The notes below the pieces were generated by a model that worked only from the letters and a program-made list of their open reading frames with translations, was not told the DNA's origin and made no database searches. From assembly GCA_039679385.1 (NCBI GenBank), contig JBDKVB010000048.1, forward strand, positions 1 to 64,000: DNA of 64,000 bases, read 5' to 3'. The DNA comes from Armatimonadia bacterium (GTDB taxonomy: Bacteria > Armatimonadota > Zipacnadia > Zipacnadales > JABUFB01). Shown here in pieces: positions 36,414 to 45,219 of this stretch (position 1 is its first letter; each line of letters opens with the position of its first letter). The position numbers were made by a program, and so were the translations under genes.

Positions 36414-36439
36414 ACCAACAAGCCAGCCACTGGCATCAC

Positions 36440-36473
36440 GAGCCGGACGGGAGACCTCCCGTCCGGCTCTTTC
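36440..36473 (+). terminator. Terminator of gene g
   Basis: GAGCCGGACGGG (36440-36451) pairs perfectly with CCCGTCCGGCTC (36458-36469), followed by TTTC. Confidence 0.8.
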
Positions 36474-36508
36474 GTGTGCGCTCGTGGCTTGCCGGAGCGG
36501 TTTTGTGG

Positions 36509-36570
36509 TTTACAGGGGCCGCTTCGTGGTGTATTGTGTATTATAGGACAAGCAGGTGAGACGGCTTGTC
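36509..36570 (+). promoter_or_regulatory. Promoter and 5'-terminal hairpin of gene h
   Basis: TTTACA (36509-36514), 17 bases and TATTGT (36532-36537) predict a start near 36544. GACAAGC (36547-36553) pairs with GCTTGTC (36564-36570), a hairpin at the 5' end of the transcript. Confidence 0.6.
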
Positions 36571-36594
36571 ACATCCACGAAGGAGATGGTGACT

Positions 36595-37296
36595 ATGCTG
36601 GGCAGGCGTCAGGGGTTCACCCTCATCGAGTTGCTTGTGGTTATTGCCATCATCGCTATCCTCGCAGCTATTCTCTTCCCTGTCTTCGCTCGTGCGCGTG
36701 AGAAGGCACGACAGGCAGCGTGCCAGAGCAACCTCAAGCAGATCGGTATCGCCTCCACGATGTATGCACAGGACTATGATGAGACACTGGTGCGCGCGTG
36801 GCGCATGGTCAACGGCCAGGACGGCACCACTTGGGCCGACATGCTCATGCCGTACATCAAGAACACCCAGCTTCTTGACTGCCCCTCCAGTGGGAGAAAG
36901 GCCAACCTCCTTGGCCCCACCACCTGGGGCGGCTACACCTTCAACCGCACCAACCTGGCCTACGGCATCAACTCTGCTTACTATGGCGGCACGGCCGGGG
37001 CCGGCGGGCCGGCAGCGACCTATCCCAACGGCAGGAACCTGGCTCAGGTTCTTGCACCGGCGGAGACCGTCGAATTCACGGACTATTCCGGCACCTTCGA
37101 GGCCGCCAGCCAGTATGACATTCCGGCCGGCTACACACAGGTGCCGATCAGCACCTCCATCTACCTCCACAACGAGCAGGCCAACATCCTCTTCTGCGAC
37201 GGCCATGTCAAGTCGATGAACCAGGGCTCACTGACCGCGACGCACACTGTCTCGGGCGTCGCCGTGAAGTACCTGTTCACCATCCAGGCCGACTAA
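36595..37296 (+). CDS. Pseudopilin-like DUF1559 protein, paralog h
   Basis: The 233-residue protein has leader MLGRRQG from ATG 36595, nine bases after AAGGAG. It has [29 protein letters not shown], near the matching part of d, and a shortened glycine stretch [31 protein letters not shown] replaces the usual YRHNDQSNV. It closes the array; the next gene is convergent. Confidence 0.9.
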   Translation: MLGRRQGFTLIELLVVIAIIAILAAILFPVFARAREKARQAACQSNLKQIGIASTMYAQDYDETLVRAWRMVNGQDGTTWADMLMPYIKNTQLLDCPSSGRKANLLGPTTWGGYTFNRTNLAYGINSAYYGGTAGAGGPAATYPNGRNLAQVLAPAETVEFTDYSGTFEAASQYDIPAGYTQVPISTSIYLHNEQANILFCDGHVKSMNQGSLTATHTVSGVAVKYLFTIQAD

Positions 37297-37318
37297 CCCA
37301 AACTCACCGACCAAGCAG

Positions 37319-37355
37319 AAGCCGGACGGGACCAGTCCCGTCCGGCTTTCTTGTT
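37319..37355 (+). terminator. Terminator of gene h
   Basis: AAGCCGGACGGGA (37319-37331) pairs perfectly with TCCCGTCCGGCTT (37336-37348) around CCAG, followed by TCTTGTT. Confidence 0.85.
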
Positions 37356-37409
37356 CCCCGTTACAGCTACCCGCCCTCAGACCACACCGTATCCTCTGCG
37401 GCTCTTGGG

Positions 37410-38264
37410 CTACCCCTTAATCCCCGTGAGTGTGATCCCCTGGATGAACTGCCGCTGCGTGAAGAAGAACAGCAGGATCATCGGCAGCACCACGATGGCC
37501 GAGGCGGCCATCAGCATGTGCCACTCCGTTCCCCCATGCTGACTCTGGTAGAACTGCAGTCCCAGGGACAGCGTGAACATCTTCTGGTCGGTGAGGTAGA
37601 TCAGGGGCCCAAGGAAGTCGTTCCACACATAGAGGACGTGGAACAACGCCACCACGGCCAGCGCGGGCTTCGACAGCGGCAGAATCACATGCCGGAAGAT
37701 CCCCAACTCTGAGCACCCGTCGATGCGGGCCGCATCCGAAAGCTCCTGAGGGATCGTCAGGAAGAACTGGCGCAGCAGGAAGATGTTGAAGGCGCTGCCG
37801 AAGAACGCCGGGACCCACAACGGCCGGAAGGTCCCGATCCAGTGCAGCTCGCGGAAGATCGCAAACACCGCGACCATCGTGACCGGGAAGGGCACCATCA
37901 TGGTTGCCAGGGTCAGGGCAAACAGGAAGTCGCGTCCCTTCCATTGGATGCGCGCGAACCCGTAGGCAACAAAGGCGTTGGACACAACGCAGCCGATGAC
38001 GCCCAGCACTGCAAGGTAGATCGTGTTGAGCGCATAGCGCAGGAAGGGGACGTAGCCGAGCTTGTCGCTGCCGTACTTGACGGCGTCCCAGTAGTTGTGC
38101 CACTCGATGGTCGACGGAATCCACACCGGCGGCATCCGCATGGTTTCCTCGATGGGCTTCAGCGAGGTGGACAGCATCCACAGCAGCGGGAACATGAAGA
38201 CAAGTGATCCCGCTGCGAGGATCAGGTAGGTGAGGAGCCTTCCGGTTCGTGAGGTAACGGTCAT
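37410..38264 (-). CDS. Sugar ABC transporter permease (MalG type)
   Basis: The 284-residue protein has six predicted membrane helices and the cytoplasmic EAA loop AARIDGCSELGIFRHVILPLSKPAL that docks on the ATPase. The C-terminus RQFIQGITLTGIKG is typical of MalG-like carbohydrate permeases. It is paired with the MalF-like gene upstream on the same strand (89 bases). No binding protein or ATPase adjoins; a shared MsiK-type ATPase elsewhere and the binding protein at 22.9-24.3 kb are possible partners. ATG 38264 is preferred over GTG 38276 because GGTGGG is then well spaced. Confidence 0.92.
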   Translation of the reverse strand: MTVTSRTGRLLTYLILAAGSLVFMFPLLWMLSTSLKPIEETMRMPPVWIPSTIEWHNYWDAVKYGSDKLGYVPFLRYALNTIYLAVLGVIGCVVSNAFVAYGFARIQWKGRDFLFALTLATMMVPFPVTMVAVFAIFRELHWIGTFRPLWVPAFFGSAFNIFLLRQFFLTIPQELSDAARIDGCSELGIFRHVILPLSKPALAVVALFHVLYVWNDFLGPLIYLTDQKMFTLSLGLQFYQSQHGGTEWHMLMAASAIVVLPMILLFFFTQRQFIQGITLTGIKG

Positions 38265-38352
38265 CTGTGCGCCCACCGTGAGGGCAAAGGGTTAGTGTGG
38301 CGGTCCCTGGGCAAGGTCGCTCTTGCGCTGTTGTGTTGCGCGGTGCAGGGCG

Positions 38353-39255
38353 CTACATGCCGCCATAGTGCACGTGCCGCGACGAGACCTTCAGCGCGAG
38401 TAGGGTCAGCAACAGGATAAGGATGAACAGTATCCAGGCCATCGCACACGCATACCCCATGCGAAGGTAGGGGAAAGCGTTGTCGTACAGGTACATCGCC
38501 AGGAAGTAGATCGACCGCGCCGGCGCTCCGCTGGGCGATATGACATAGGGCACGGCGAAGGTCTGCAGCGTGCCGATGATCCCCATGATGAGGTTGAACA
38601 GGATCACCGGAGAGATGCTTGGGATGGTGACGTAGCGCAGCCTCTGGAGGTAGCTCGCACCGTCAAGCTCGGCGGCTTCATACAGGTGTACGGGGACGTC
38701 CTGGAGGCTGGCCAGGTAGATGACGATGGCATGCCCGACGGTCCACGCGCTCATCATCACGAGGGCTGGCTTGGACCATGCCGGGTCGGTCAACCATCCT
38801 GGCGGCGTGACCTTCAGGCCCAGCAGGCCGAAGGCGCTGGTGACAAAGTAGTTCAGCACCCCGTTCTCACCATTGAAGATCCACAGCCAGATGATCGCGA
38901 GCGCCACCATGGGGACCAGCGACGGCAGGAAGAAAATCGTGCGGAACACCGTCATCCCGCGAACGCCGGTGTTGAGGAGGAAGGCGAGTCCCAGAGAGAC
39001 GACCAGACCGATGGGGATGCTCAGGGACGCGAAGACGAGGGTGTTGGCGAGGGCCTTCCAGAAAACCTCGTCGCTCATGAGGTCCGTGTAGTTCGAGAGC
39101 CCGATCCACTCCGGCCGCCGCAAGACCGAGTAGTCGCAGAAGCTTGCATAGAGGGAGAACAGGATCGGACCCACCAGGAACACCGTCGCGCCCAGGATCC
39201 AGGGCGAGGTGAACAGTAGCCCATTGCGGAGGTCACGGCGCTCGGAGGCAGTCAT
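38353..39255 (-). CDS. Sugar ABC transporter permease (MalF type)
   Basis: The 300-residue protein has six membrane helices (LFTSPWILGATVFLVGPILFSLYASF is the first) and the EAA motif YEAAELDGASYLQRLRYVTIPSISPVILF. It forms the heterodimeric channel with the MalG-type neighbour. The start is uncertain: ATG 39255 fits the family but lacks a ribosome site, whereas TTG 39285 has GGAGG four bases upstream and would add ten residues. Confidence 0.92.
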   Translation of the reverse strand: MTASERRDLRNGLLFTSPWILGATVFLVGPILFSLYASFCDYSVLRRPEWIGLSNYTDLMSDEVFWKALANTLVFASLSIPIGLVVSLGLAFLLNTGVRGMTVFRTIFFLPSLVPMVALAIIWLWIFNGENGVLNYFVTSAFGLLGLKVTPPGWLTDPAWSKPALVMMSAWTVGHAIVIYLASLQDVPVHLYEAAELDGASYLQRLRYVTIPSISPVILFNLIMGIIGTLQTFAVPYVISPSGAPARSIYFLAMYLYDNAFPYLRMGYACAMAWILFILILLLTLLALKVSSRHVHYGGM

Positions 39256-39315
39256 GACTGCACTAGATACGACATCGCAGGCCAATAATCCTCCATGATC
39301 TCGGCGCGGTTTGCT

Positions 39316-39831
39316 CTACCCGTGTGCGAGAACCTGAGCTTCCTCGGGTGCAGGGCTTGCAGAGGTCGACCCGCGGGTGAGCACCAGAATCGAGAGGACA
39401 GCCACGGCAAGCTGCGTCGATGATCCCAGGAGCCACCGCGAGCCCGGTAGGCCGTTGCTGAACCAGTCGTGCACCGGAGTGATCCAGGAGGTCGCTGGAC
39501 AGGCATGCACCCACCCGTTGAGGGGAGGAACGTAGTCCATGAGGTCGGGCAAGGTCGCGAAGATGGCGGCGATGAAGGCCAGCCGGAACCCCGGCCGTCC
39601 ACGCAGCAGCCACAGCACCAGCCCCAGGCCGACGAGAGTGTCGAACACTCCAAGTGCCATCATCGGCGCGTTGGGCTGACCGCCGGCAACGCCGAAGAAA
39701 CCGCCACCATCCACATGGGGGATAGCGTCGAGGACGAAGTGGCTCACGAAGGCGACAGGCCAGGCCGCCCAGGGGCGTTTGAGGATCTTTCCCACAGCGG
39801 CGCCAGCCAGCATATGAGCGGTGACAAACAA
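39316..39831 (-). CDS. DUF457/YdjM-like membrane-bound metal-dependent hydrolase family protein
   Basis: The 171-residue protein has four hydrophobic segments and the family's opening FVTAHMLAGAAVGK followed by SHFVLDAIPHVD, whose His and Asp residues resemble the metal-binding pattern of DUF457 proteins. LPDLMDYVPPLNGWVH later repeats such a pattern. The function is unknown; relatives are annotated as inner-membrane hydrolases. The start is TTG 39831, seven bases after GGAGG; the upstream frame to 39990 is non-hydrophobic and overlaps the divergent fabI promoter. Confidence 0.72.
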   Translation of the reverse strand: MFVTAHMLAGAAVGKILKRPWAAWPVAFVSHFVLDAIPHVDGGGFFGVAGGQPNAPMMALGVFDTLVGLGLVLWLLRGRPGFRLAFIAAIFATLPDLMDYVPPLNGWVHACPATSWITPVHDWFSNGLPGSRWLLGSSTQLAVAVLSILVLTRGSTSASPAPEEAQVLAHG

Positions 39832-39936
39832 GTCGTGTTCCTCCGGCAATAGGAGGGCGGGGCCAATCCTCGCCTTACCTGCGACGCTCTGTACGGTAGC
39901 ACAGGTCGCGCCTTGGCACCAGTGTCTCGGCGCTAT

Positions 39937-40000
39937 TTGACGCTGTATGGAGCCTTCGGTTAGAATATCGGATACGCTCCGCATACTCATGCGCGGAGCG
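39937..40000 (+). promoter_or_regulatory. fabI promoter and 5'-terminal hairpin
   Basis: TTGACG (39937-39942), 18 bases and TAGAAT (39961-39966) predict a start near 39973. CGCTCCGC (39975-39982) pairs perfectly with GCGGAGCG (39993-40000) and CCTTTGTTTGG follows. The hairpin could protect the 5' end or act as an attenuator. Confidence 0.6.
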
Positions 40001-40105
40001 CCTTTGTTTGGTTGGCGGGAGACCCAGATGCCCGCTGCATCACAGCAAGGGCCGCGCTACCCGGCCGTCCAGGGGTGGCCGACCTCCGAGGAGAACGAAC
40101 ACCCT

Positions 40106-40864
40106 ATGCTACTGAGTGGAAAGAAAGGCGTCATCTTCGGCATCCGCAGCCACCGCACCATCGGCTACGCCATTGCACAGGCGGCCCTTGAGAACGGTGC
40201 TCAGCTCTGCCTCAGCTACCGGGGCGAGCGCGAGAGAGAGCGGGCCGAAGAGGCGGGCAGCGAGCTCGGTGGAGCCCTGGTACTGCCCTGTGATGTCACC
40301 AAGGACGAGGAGATCGAGGCCCTCTTCCAGACCCTCCAGAAGGAGTGGGGCAGCGTCGACTTCGTTGTCCACAGTGTGGCCTTCGCTCCTGGCGAGGATA
40401 TGCAGGCAGGAATGGTCGGGACCTCACGCGAGGGCTTCAAGCTGATGAATGACATCAGCGCCTACTCCCTCGCAGCCGTCTCCCGCTATGCCGCGCCCCT
40501 GATGCCCAAAGGTGGCAGCATCCTCACCATGACCTACGTCGCCAGCCAGCGCATCGTCCCCTCGTACGGGCCGATGGGCGTCGCCAAGGCCGCCCTGGAG
40601 TGCGTCGTTCGCTACCTGGCCTCTGAGCTGGGACCGCAGGGCATCCGCGTCAACGCGCTCTCGCCTGGCCCAATCAGCACCCCGGCCGCTCGTGGTATCC
40701 CGCAGTTCACCAGCCTGCTTCGCGGTGTGGAGGCCTGCTCGCCCATGCACCGCAACGTGGAACTGCGTGAGGTCGGCAACGCCGCAGCCTTCATGCTCAG
40801 TGACATGGCCAGTGCCATCACGGCCGAGATCCTGCACGTGGACTGCGGAATGCACGTCTCCTAG
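40106..40864 (+). CDS. fabI: Enoyl-[acyl-carrier-protein] reductase
   Basis: The 252-residue short-chain dehydrogenase reads MLLSGKKGVIFGIRSHRTIGYAIAQ, the FabI form of the cofactor motif. The catalytic pair Tyr-x6-Lys is SYGPMGVAK, preceded by the second Tyr in TYVASQ. It performs the last reduction in each round of fatty-acid elongation with NAD(P)H. The C-terminus has AITAEILHVDCGMHVS, typical of the family. GAGGAG at 40088-40093 lies 12 bases before ATG 40106; the frame open from 39947 is untranslated leader. Confidence 0.95.
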   Translation: MLLSGKKGVIFGIRSHRTIGYAIAQAALENGAQLCLSYRGERERERAEEAGSELGGALVLPCDVTKDEEIEALFQTLQKEWGSVDFVVHSVAFAPGEDMQAGMVGTSREGFKLMNDISAYSLAAVSRYAAPLMPKGGSILTMTYVASQRIVPSYGPMGVAKAALECVVRYLASELGPQGIRVNALSPGPISTPAARGIPQFTSLLRGVEACSPMHRNVELREVGNAAAFMLSDMASAITAEILHVDCGMHVS

Positions 40865-41040
40865 TCGTCCGTCTCGGGAGACTCCCGGGCGTGGAAGGTG
40901 TTTACATCGGTACGGTCCTCGAGGAGCGGCTCTCCAGCACGACCGCCGGGTCAAGGGCCCGAGGTCCCAGCTTGAGGCCGCTCCGATGGTGCTGGGGCCA
41001 CTGACCGCCTGCCCCCATGCCCTTGCGAAAGGTTCATGAC

Positions 41041-42111
41041 ATGGAACCCGCCCTTGCCGAGCTGAACCAGCGAATCGCGGAAGCCTCGGAGTTCGTCCCC
41101 GCCCTGCGGGAGCAGATGTCCCGCGTCATCGTCGGCCAGGACTACCTGGTGGAGAGACTGTTAGTGGCGCTGCTGGCCAACGGACACGTGCTCCTGGAAG
41201 GCGTGCCCGGTCTGGCCAAGACTCTCGCCGTCAAGACCCTGGCGCAGACCATCGACACCGGCTTCCAGCGCTTGCAGTTCACTCCTGACCTGCTGCCGGC
41301 CGATATCGTCGGGACGATGGTCTATGACGAACGCTCCCGCGAGTTCTTCGTCAAGAAGGGCCCGATCTTCTCCAACCTTATTCTTGCCGACGAGATCAAC
41401 CGGGCGCCTGCGAAGGTGCAGAGCGCACTCCTGGAGGCCATGCAGGAGCGGCAGGTGACCATCGGCGGCGAGACCTTCCACCTGGAGGAGCCCTTTCTCG
41501 TTCTGGCCACCCAGAACCCCATCGAGCAGGAGGGCACATACCCCCTGCCGGAGGCCCAGGTTGACCGCTTCATGCTCAAGCTCAAGGTCAGCTACCCTTC
41601 CAAGGAGGAGGAGCTGGGCATCCTGCGCCGCTGGGCAACCCGCGAGGGTCCTCAGCCCCAGGCCGTCTGCACGGGCCAGGATATCCTTCGAGCCCGCGGG
41701 GTCGTCCACGACGTGTACATGGACGAGAAGCTGGAGCGCTACATCGTTGAGTTGGTCTGCGCCACCCGCGACCCGGCAGAAGCGGCGGCCGCCTCACGAG
41801 AGCGACTGCGCGACCGCCAGGATCTCACCAGGGAGCAGCGCTCGGCCTGGGAGCAGAGCGCGAGTAGTCTCGAGGCCTGCAAGGCGCTCATCGACTACGG
41901 CTCCTCGCCGCGTGGCAGCATCTACCTGACCCTGGCCTCGAAGGCCCTGGCTTTCGTGCAGGGCCGTGGCTACGTCATCCCGGATGATGTCGTTGCGTTG
42001 GCGCCGGACGTCCTGCGGCACCGAATCCTCCTCTCCTACGAGGCCGAGGCCGAGGGGCTCACTACCGACGACATCGTTGAGAGAACCCTGCGTACTGTCG
42101 CGATTCCCTGA
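41041..42111 (+). CDS. MoxR-type AAA+ ATPase
   Basis: The 356-residue ATPase has Walker A GVPGLAKT (54-61), Walker B LILADEINRAP (113-123) and the sensor region TQNPIEQEGTYPLPEAQVDRF characteristic of MoxR. MoxR proteins act as chaperones with von Willebrand-domain partners, which follow here. Residues 240-285 contain a charged insert (RERLRDRQDLTREQRSAWEQ) in the lid domain that is longer than usual. GAAAGG precedes ATG 41041. It heads the bat operon. Confidence 0.93.
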   Translation: MEPALAELNQRIAEASEFVPALREQMSRVIVGQDYLVERLLVALLANGHVLLEGVPGLAKTLAVKTLAQTIDTGFQRLQFTPDLLPADIVGTMVYDERSREFFVKKGPIFSNLILADEINRAPAKVQSALLEAMQERQVTIGGETFHLEEPFLVLATQNPIEQEGTYPLPEAQVDRFMLKLKVSYPSKEEELGILRRWATREGPQPQAVCTGQDILRARGVVHDVYMDEKLERYIVELVCATRDPAEAAAASRERLRDRQDLTREQRSAWEQSASSLEACKALIDYGSSPRGSIYLTLASKALAFVQGRGYVIPDDVVALAPDVLRHRILLSYEAEAEGLTTDDIVERTLRTVAIP

Positions 42112-42147
42112 TCGCCGCACTAAGCGAAACCTGGGTAGCCCTGGCAC

Positions 42148-43032
42148 ATGCTTGATCAGCAGTCTCTTCTGAGAAGTGTGCGGCACATCGAGATCCGCAC
42201 CGACCGCATGTCCGACGATTTCTTCGCCGGCGGCTATCACTCTGTCTTCAAGGGTCTGGGGCTGGAGTTCAGCGAGGTGCGTCCCTACACGGTCGGTGAC
42301 GACGTCCGCAGCATCGACTGGAACGTCACCGCCCGAACCGGCACGCCCCATGTGAAGAGCTTCGTCGAAGAGCGCGAGCTCACCGTCGTCCTGATCGTCG
42401 ATGCCAGTGGGAGCCTGGACTTCGGCTCACAGGAGCGCACGAAGGCCGAGTCGGCCGCGGAAGTCTGCGCGCTCCTGGCCTTCTCAGCGATCAAGAACAA
42501 CGACAAGGTCGGCCTGATCACCTTCACCGACGAGGTGGAGCTCTTCCTGCCGCCGCGCAAGGGCCGTCACCAGGTTCTGCGCGTGATCCGCGAGGTCCTG
42601 GGTCCACAGCGGCGACACCGTCACACCGACATCTCTGCCGCCGTGGAATTCGCGACACGGACGCTGACCCGCCGCTCGGTGATGTTCGTGATCTCCGACT
42701 TCCGGGACAGCGGCTACCTGGACGCTCTCACCATCGCTCACAGGCGGCATGATGTGATCGCGGTCGACCTGTATGACCCGCGGGAGCACGACCTGGGATC
42801 TGCGGGCCTGATTGACCTCGAGGATGCGGAGACAGGCCGCCGGGTGCTGGTGGACACCGCGACCGGCACCTTCAAGCATGTTCACAAGATGATTGAGCAG
42901 CGACGGGCGGAGGAACGGCGAGCGAAGTTCCTCTCGCAGGGCATCGACCTGGTCTCGATCAGCACCGCCACCTCGCCCGTTGACCCGCTCGTGCAGTTTT
43001 TTGAGAAGCGTAGGCGACGCCTCCGTCGCTAG
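42148..43032 (+). CDS. DUF58 protein of the bat operon
   Basis: The 294-residue protein has the DUF58 hallmark FSEVRPYTVGDDVRSIDWNVTARTG, then an integrin-like fold with the metal motif DASGS. DUF58 proteins are the usual partners of MoxR and are thought to bind client proteins. No membrane segment is seen; it ends with a run of Arg and Lys. It follows moxR by 36 bases. Confidence 0.92.
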   Translation: MLDQQSLLRSVRHIEIRTDRMSDDFFAGGYHSVFKGLGLEFSEVRPYTVGDDVRSIDWNVTARTGTPHVKSFVEERELTVVLIVDASGSLDFGSQERTKAESAAEVCALLAFSAIKNNDKVGLITFTDEVELFLPPRKGRHQVLRVIREVLGPQRRHRHTDISAAVEFATRTLTRRSVMFVISDFRDSGYLDALTIAHRRHDVIAVDLYDPREHDLGSAGLIDLEDAETGRRVLVDTATGTFKHVHKMIEQRRAEERRAKFLSQGIDLVSISTATSPVDPLVQFFEKRRRRLRR

Positions 43033-43156
43033 CCGATGCAGGCCCGCCCTGACTGTGGTACCGTCGCAGGGGCAGGCACACTGACCGACTTCCCAGGGGC
43101 TCGACACGTACAAAGCCTTCTACCAGACCTCCTCCAGGCCCTGGCTCTGACCTTCT

Positions 43157-44143
43157 ATGCGCGCATACCCATCTCGGTTAGTGGCTGTTGCCTTCGCAGT
43201 GGGCGCCCTGTTGGCGGCCCAGGGCTTGGCCTGTGCCCAGACGAACGCCCCTCTGACCGCGACCGCCTCGACCGACAAACAGCGGATCACTGTTGGCGAA
43301 GTGCTGACCCTCAAGCTCCAGGTCACCTGCCCGACGGGAACGACGGTGTCCCTGGTCGAGCCGGCCCAGCATCTGGCGCCCTTCGAGATCCGCGACAGTT
43401 CCACCAGCTCACAACCTTCTGGGGACCAGACCGCCGTCACGCTCACCTACAAGCTGGCGATCTTCGAGGTAGGGGAGAGGGAGCTGTCCGGTCTGGAGCT
43501 CTCCTGCCGAGTCCCCAACAGCCAGTCGCCGCAGACGGTGAAGGTGCCCTCGGTCAAGGTCGCCGTCGTGAGCGTACTGACGGCCGATTCCCGGGAGATC
43601 AAGGACATCCGCGACCCGGTTCCGATCAAGATGGACACCGAGCAGTGGTTCCTACTGGTGCTCAAGATCCTGCTGGCGCTTGCTGTTCTGGTGGCGCTGG
43701 TCTGGTACCTGCGCAAGCGTCTCAGGCGAAGGCAGAGGGTCGCAGCCGCCACGCAGGAAGCCCTGACGGCCCATGCGAGGGCTCTGCGTGAGTTGGCGGC
43801 GCTCGAGGAAGACAGGCTCCTGGAGGCCGGCGCAGTCGTTGACTTCTACACGCGCCTGAGCACGATTGTGCGCGAGTACCTCGAGGCACGCTACGACGTC
43901 CCGGCGATGGAGCAGACCACCTGGATGATCCTGCGCGACCTGCAGCGCCGGCATGTGCCCTCCGAGGTGTGCGGGCGCTTCAAGGCCTTGCTGCAGGCCG
44001 CCGATCTGACCAAGTTCGCCCACCATCACCGCCTGGCGGGCGAGGCCGAAGCTGACCTGGACGAAACCCGAAGCCTGGTACAAGACACGAGCCTGGCTGC
44101 TGAGCCTGCCGGGCAGGAGGTCTCGGCGCCGGCGGAAATCTGA
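43157..44143 (+). CDS. BatD/DUF4381-like membrane protein
   Basis: The 328-residue protein has a signal peptide (cut near CAQ), a beta-rich external domain (30-150, TVGEVLTLKLQVTCPTG), a membrane helix at about 167-187 (FLLVLKILLALAVLVALVWYL) and a cytoplasmic part with VVDFYTRLSTIVREYLEARYDVPAMEQTTWMIL. The last stretch is the pattern seen at the end of BatD and DUF4381 proteins. The operon thus holds two BatD-like genes, this one and 47092-48867. The gap of 124 bases to the previous gene is the largest in the operon. Confidence 0.78.
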   Translation: MRAYPSRLVAVAFAVGALLAAQGLACAQTNAPLTATASTDKQRITVGEVLTLKLQVTCPTGTTVSLVEPAQHLAPFEIRDSSTSSQPSGDQTAVTLTYKLAIFEVGERELSGLELSCRVPNSQSPQTVKVPSVKVAVVSVLTADSREIKDIRDPVPIKMDTEQWFLLVLKILLALAVLVALVWYLRKRLRRRQRVAAATQEALTAHARALRELAALEEDRLLEAGAVVDFYTRLSTIVREYLEARYDVPAMEQTTWMILRDLQRRHVPSEVCGRFKALLQAADLTKFAHHHRLAGEAEADLDETRSLVQDTSLAAEPAGQEVSAPAEI

Positions 44144-44168
44144 GGCCGACACCGGCACGCCAAACGCA

Positions 44169-45155
44169 ATGATCCAATTCGCCTTTCCCTGGGCCTTTCT
44201 GGCCCTTCTGGTGGTCCCCTTCCTGGCATGGCGCATCCTGCGAGGGAACCATCGTCCTGCGGCGGCGGTCGTGTATACCGAGACGGATGGCCTGCCCATC
44301 CGCCGGGCTCAGGTGAGACCGATGGTGGCGGCCTGTGTGCCCTGGCTCCGCCTCTTCGGCCTAGTGCTGCTGATCGTTGCGCTGGCTCGTCCCCAGGGCC
44401 AGGGCTCAGTCGAGAAGGATACCAGCGAGGGCATCGACATCGTCCTGACCTATGACATCTCCGGCAGCATGTCGGCAGAGGACTTCCAGCCGAAGAACCG
44501 TTTCACCGTGGCCAAGGAGACCCTCAGCCGCTTCGCCCTGGAGAGTGAGAACGATCGGCTCGCGCTGGTGATCTTCGCCAGTCGTGCCTTCACCCAGTGC
44601 CCACTCACCCTGGACCACGAGATGGTCGCACAACTCCTGGAGCAGGTGCAGCAGGGGATGATCCAGGACGGGACGGCCATCGGCATGGCCATCGCCACCT
44701 CCGCCCAGCGGCTACGTGAGTCCAAGGGCAAGAGCCGGGTCATCATCCTCATGACCGACGGCGTCAACAACCGGGGCAAGATCGGCCCGGTCACCGCTGC
44801 CCGCGCCGCGGCAGCCCTGGGGATCAAGATCTACGCCGTGGGTGTGGGCAAGCCGGATGGCGGTCCTGTGCCGGTCAGCGACGGGCTCTTCGGCAAGCGC
44901 TACGTCCAGATCCCGATGGACGAGAAGACCCTCCAGAGGGTCGCTGAGACCACGGGCGGCAAGTACTTCCGTGCCACCGACGCCCAGGCCCTGGCGGGCA
45001 TCTACAAGGACATCCGCTCGCTGGAGAAGAGCCAGTTCGAGCTCAGCAAGCGCCGGCCTGTCGTCGAGGAGTTCGCTCGTTACCTGTGGCCGGGGCTGCT
45101 CCTGGTGCTGATCGCCCTGGTGCTGGACTGCACCTATGCACGACGCACTCCCTGA
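44169..45155 (+). CDS. batA: BatA-type VWA membrane protein
   Basis: The 328-residue protein starts with a membrane anchor (FPWAFLALLVVPFLAW), then a second helix (FGLVLLIVALARPQ). A von Willebrand A domain has the metal-site motif DISGSMSAEDF and MTDGVNN. A C-terminal helix follows (LWPGLLLVLIALVLDC). This is BatA as found in the Bacteroides aerotolerance operon. It starts 25 bases after the previous stop and its VWA domain lies in the periplasm. Confidence 0.9.
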   Translation: MIQFAFPWAFLALLVVPFLAWRILRGNHRPAAAVVYTETDGLPIRRAQVRPMVAACVPWLRLFGLVLLIVALARPQGQGSVEKDTSEGIDIVLTYDISGSMSAEDFQPKNRFTVAKETLSRFALESENDRLALVIFASRAFTQCPLTLDHEMVAQLLEQVQQGMIQDGTAIGMAIATSAQRLRESKGKSRVIILMTDGVNNRGKIGPVTAARAAAALGIKIYAVGVGKPDGGPVPVSDGLFGKRYVQIPMDEKTLQRVAETTGGKYFRATDAQALAGIYKDIRSLEKSQFELSKRRPVVEEFARYLWPGLLLVLIALVLDCTYARRTP

Positions 45156-45219
45156 GGGCCCCGGCTTGGTACGGCGGCCCCTCTGCAATGCCTGACTTGG
45201 GTAGGTCGACCTGATTTCG

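Larger units (their letters stand above)
30291..37348 (+). repeat. Tandem array of eight pseudopilin transcription units (a to h)
   Basis: Eight paralogs repeat with a period of about 0.9 kb, all rightward. Each has an intrinsic terminator, and seven have a recognisable promoter; only f lacks one. In all eight the start codon that leaves exactly seven residues before the Gly-Phe cleavage site is the one used below, either TTG (a, b, c, d) or ATG (e, f, g, h). The best-kept parts are the first 45 codons and the last 35. Confidence 0.9.
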
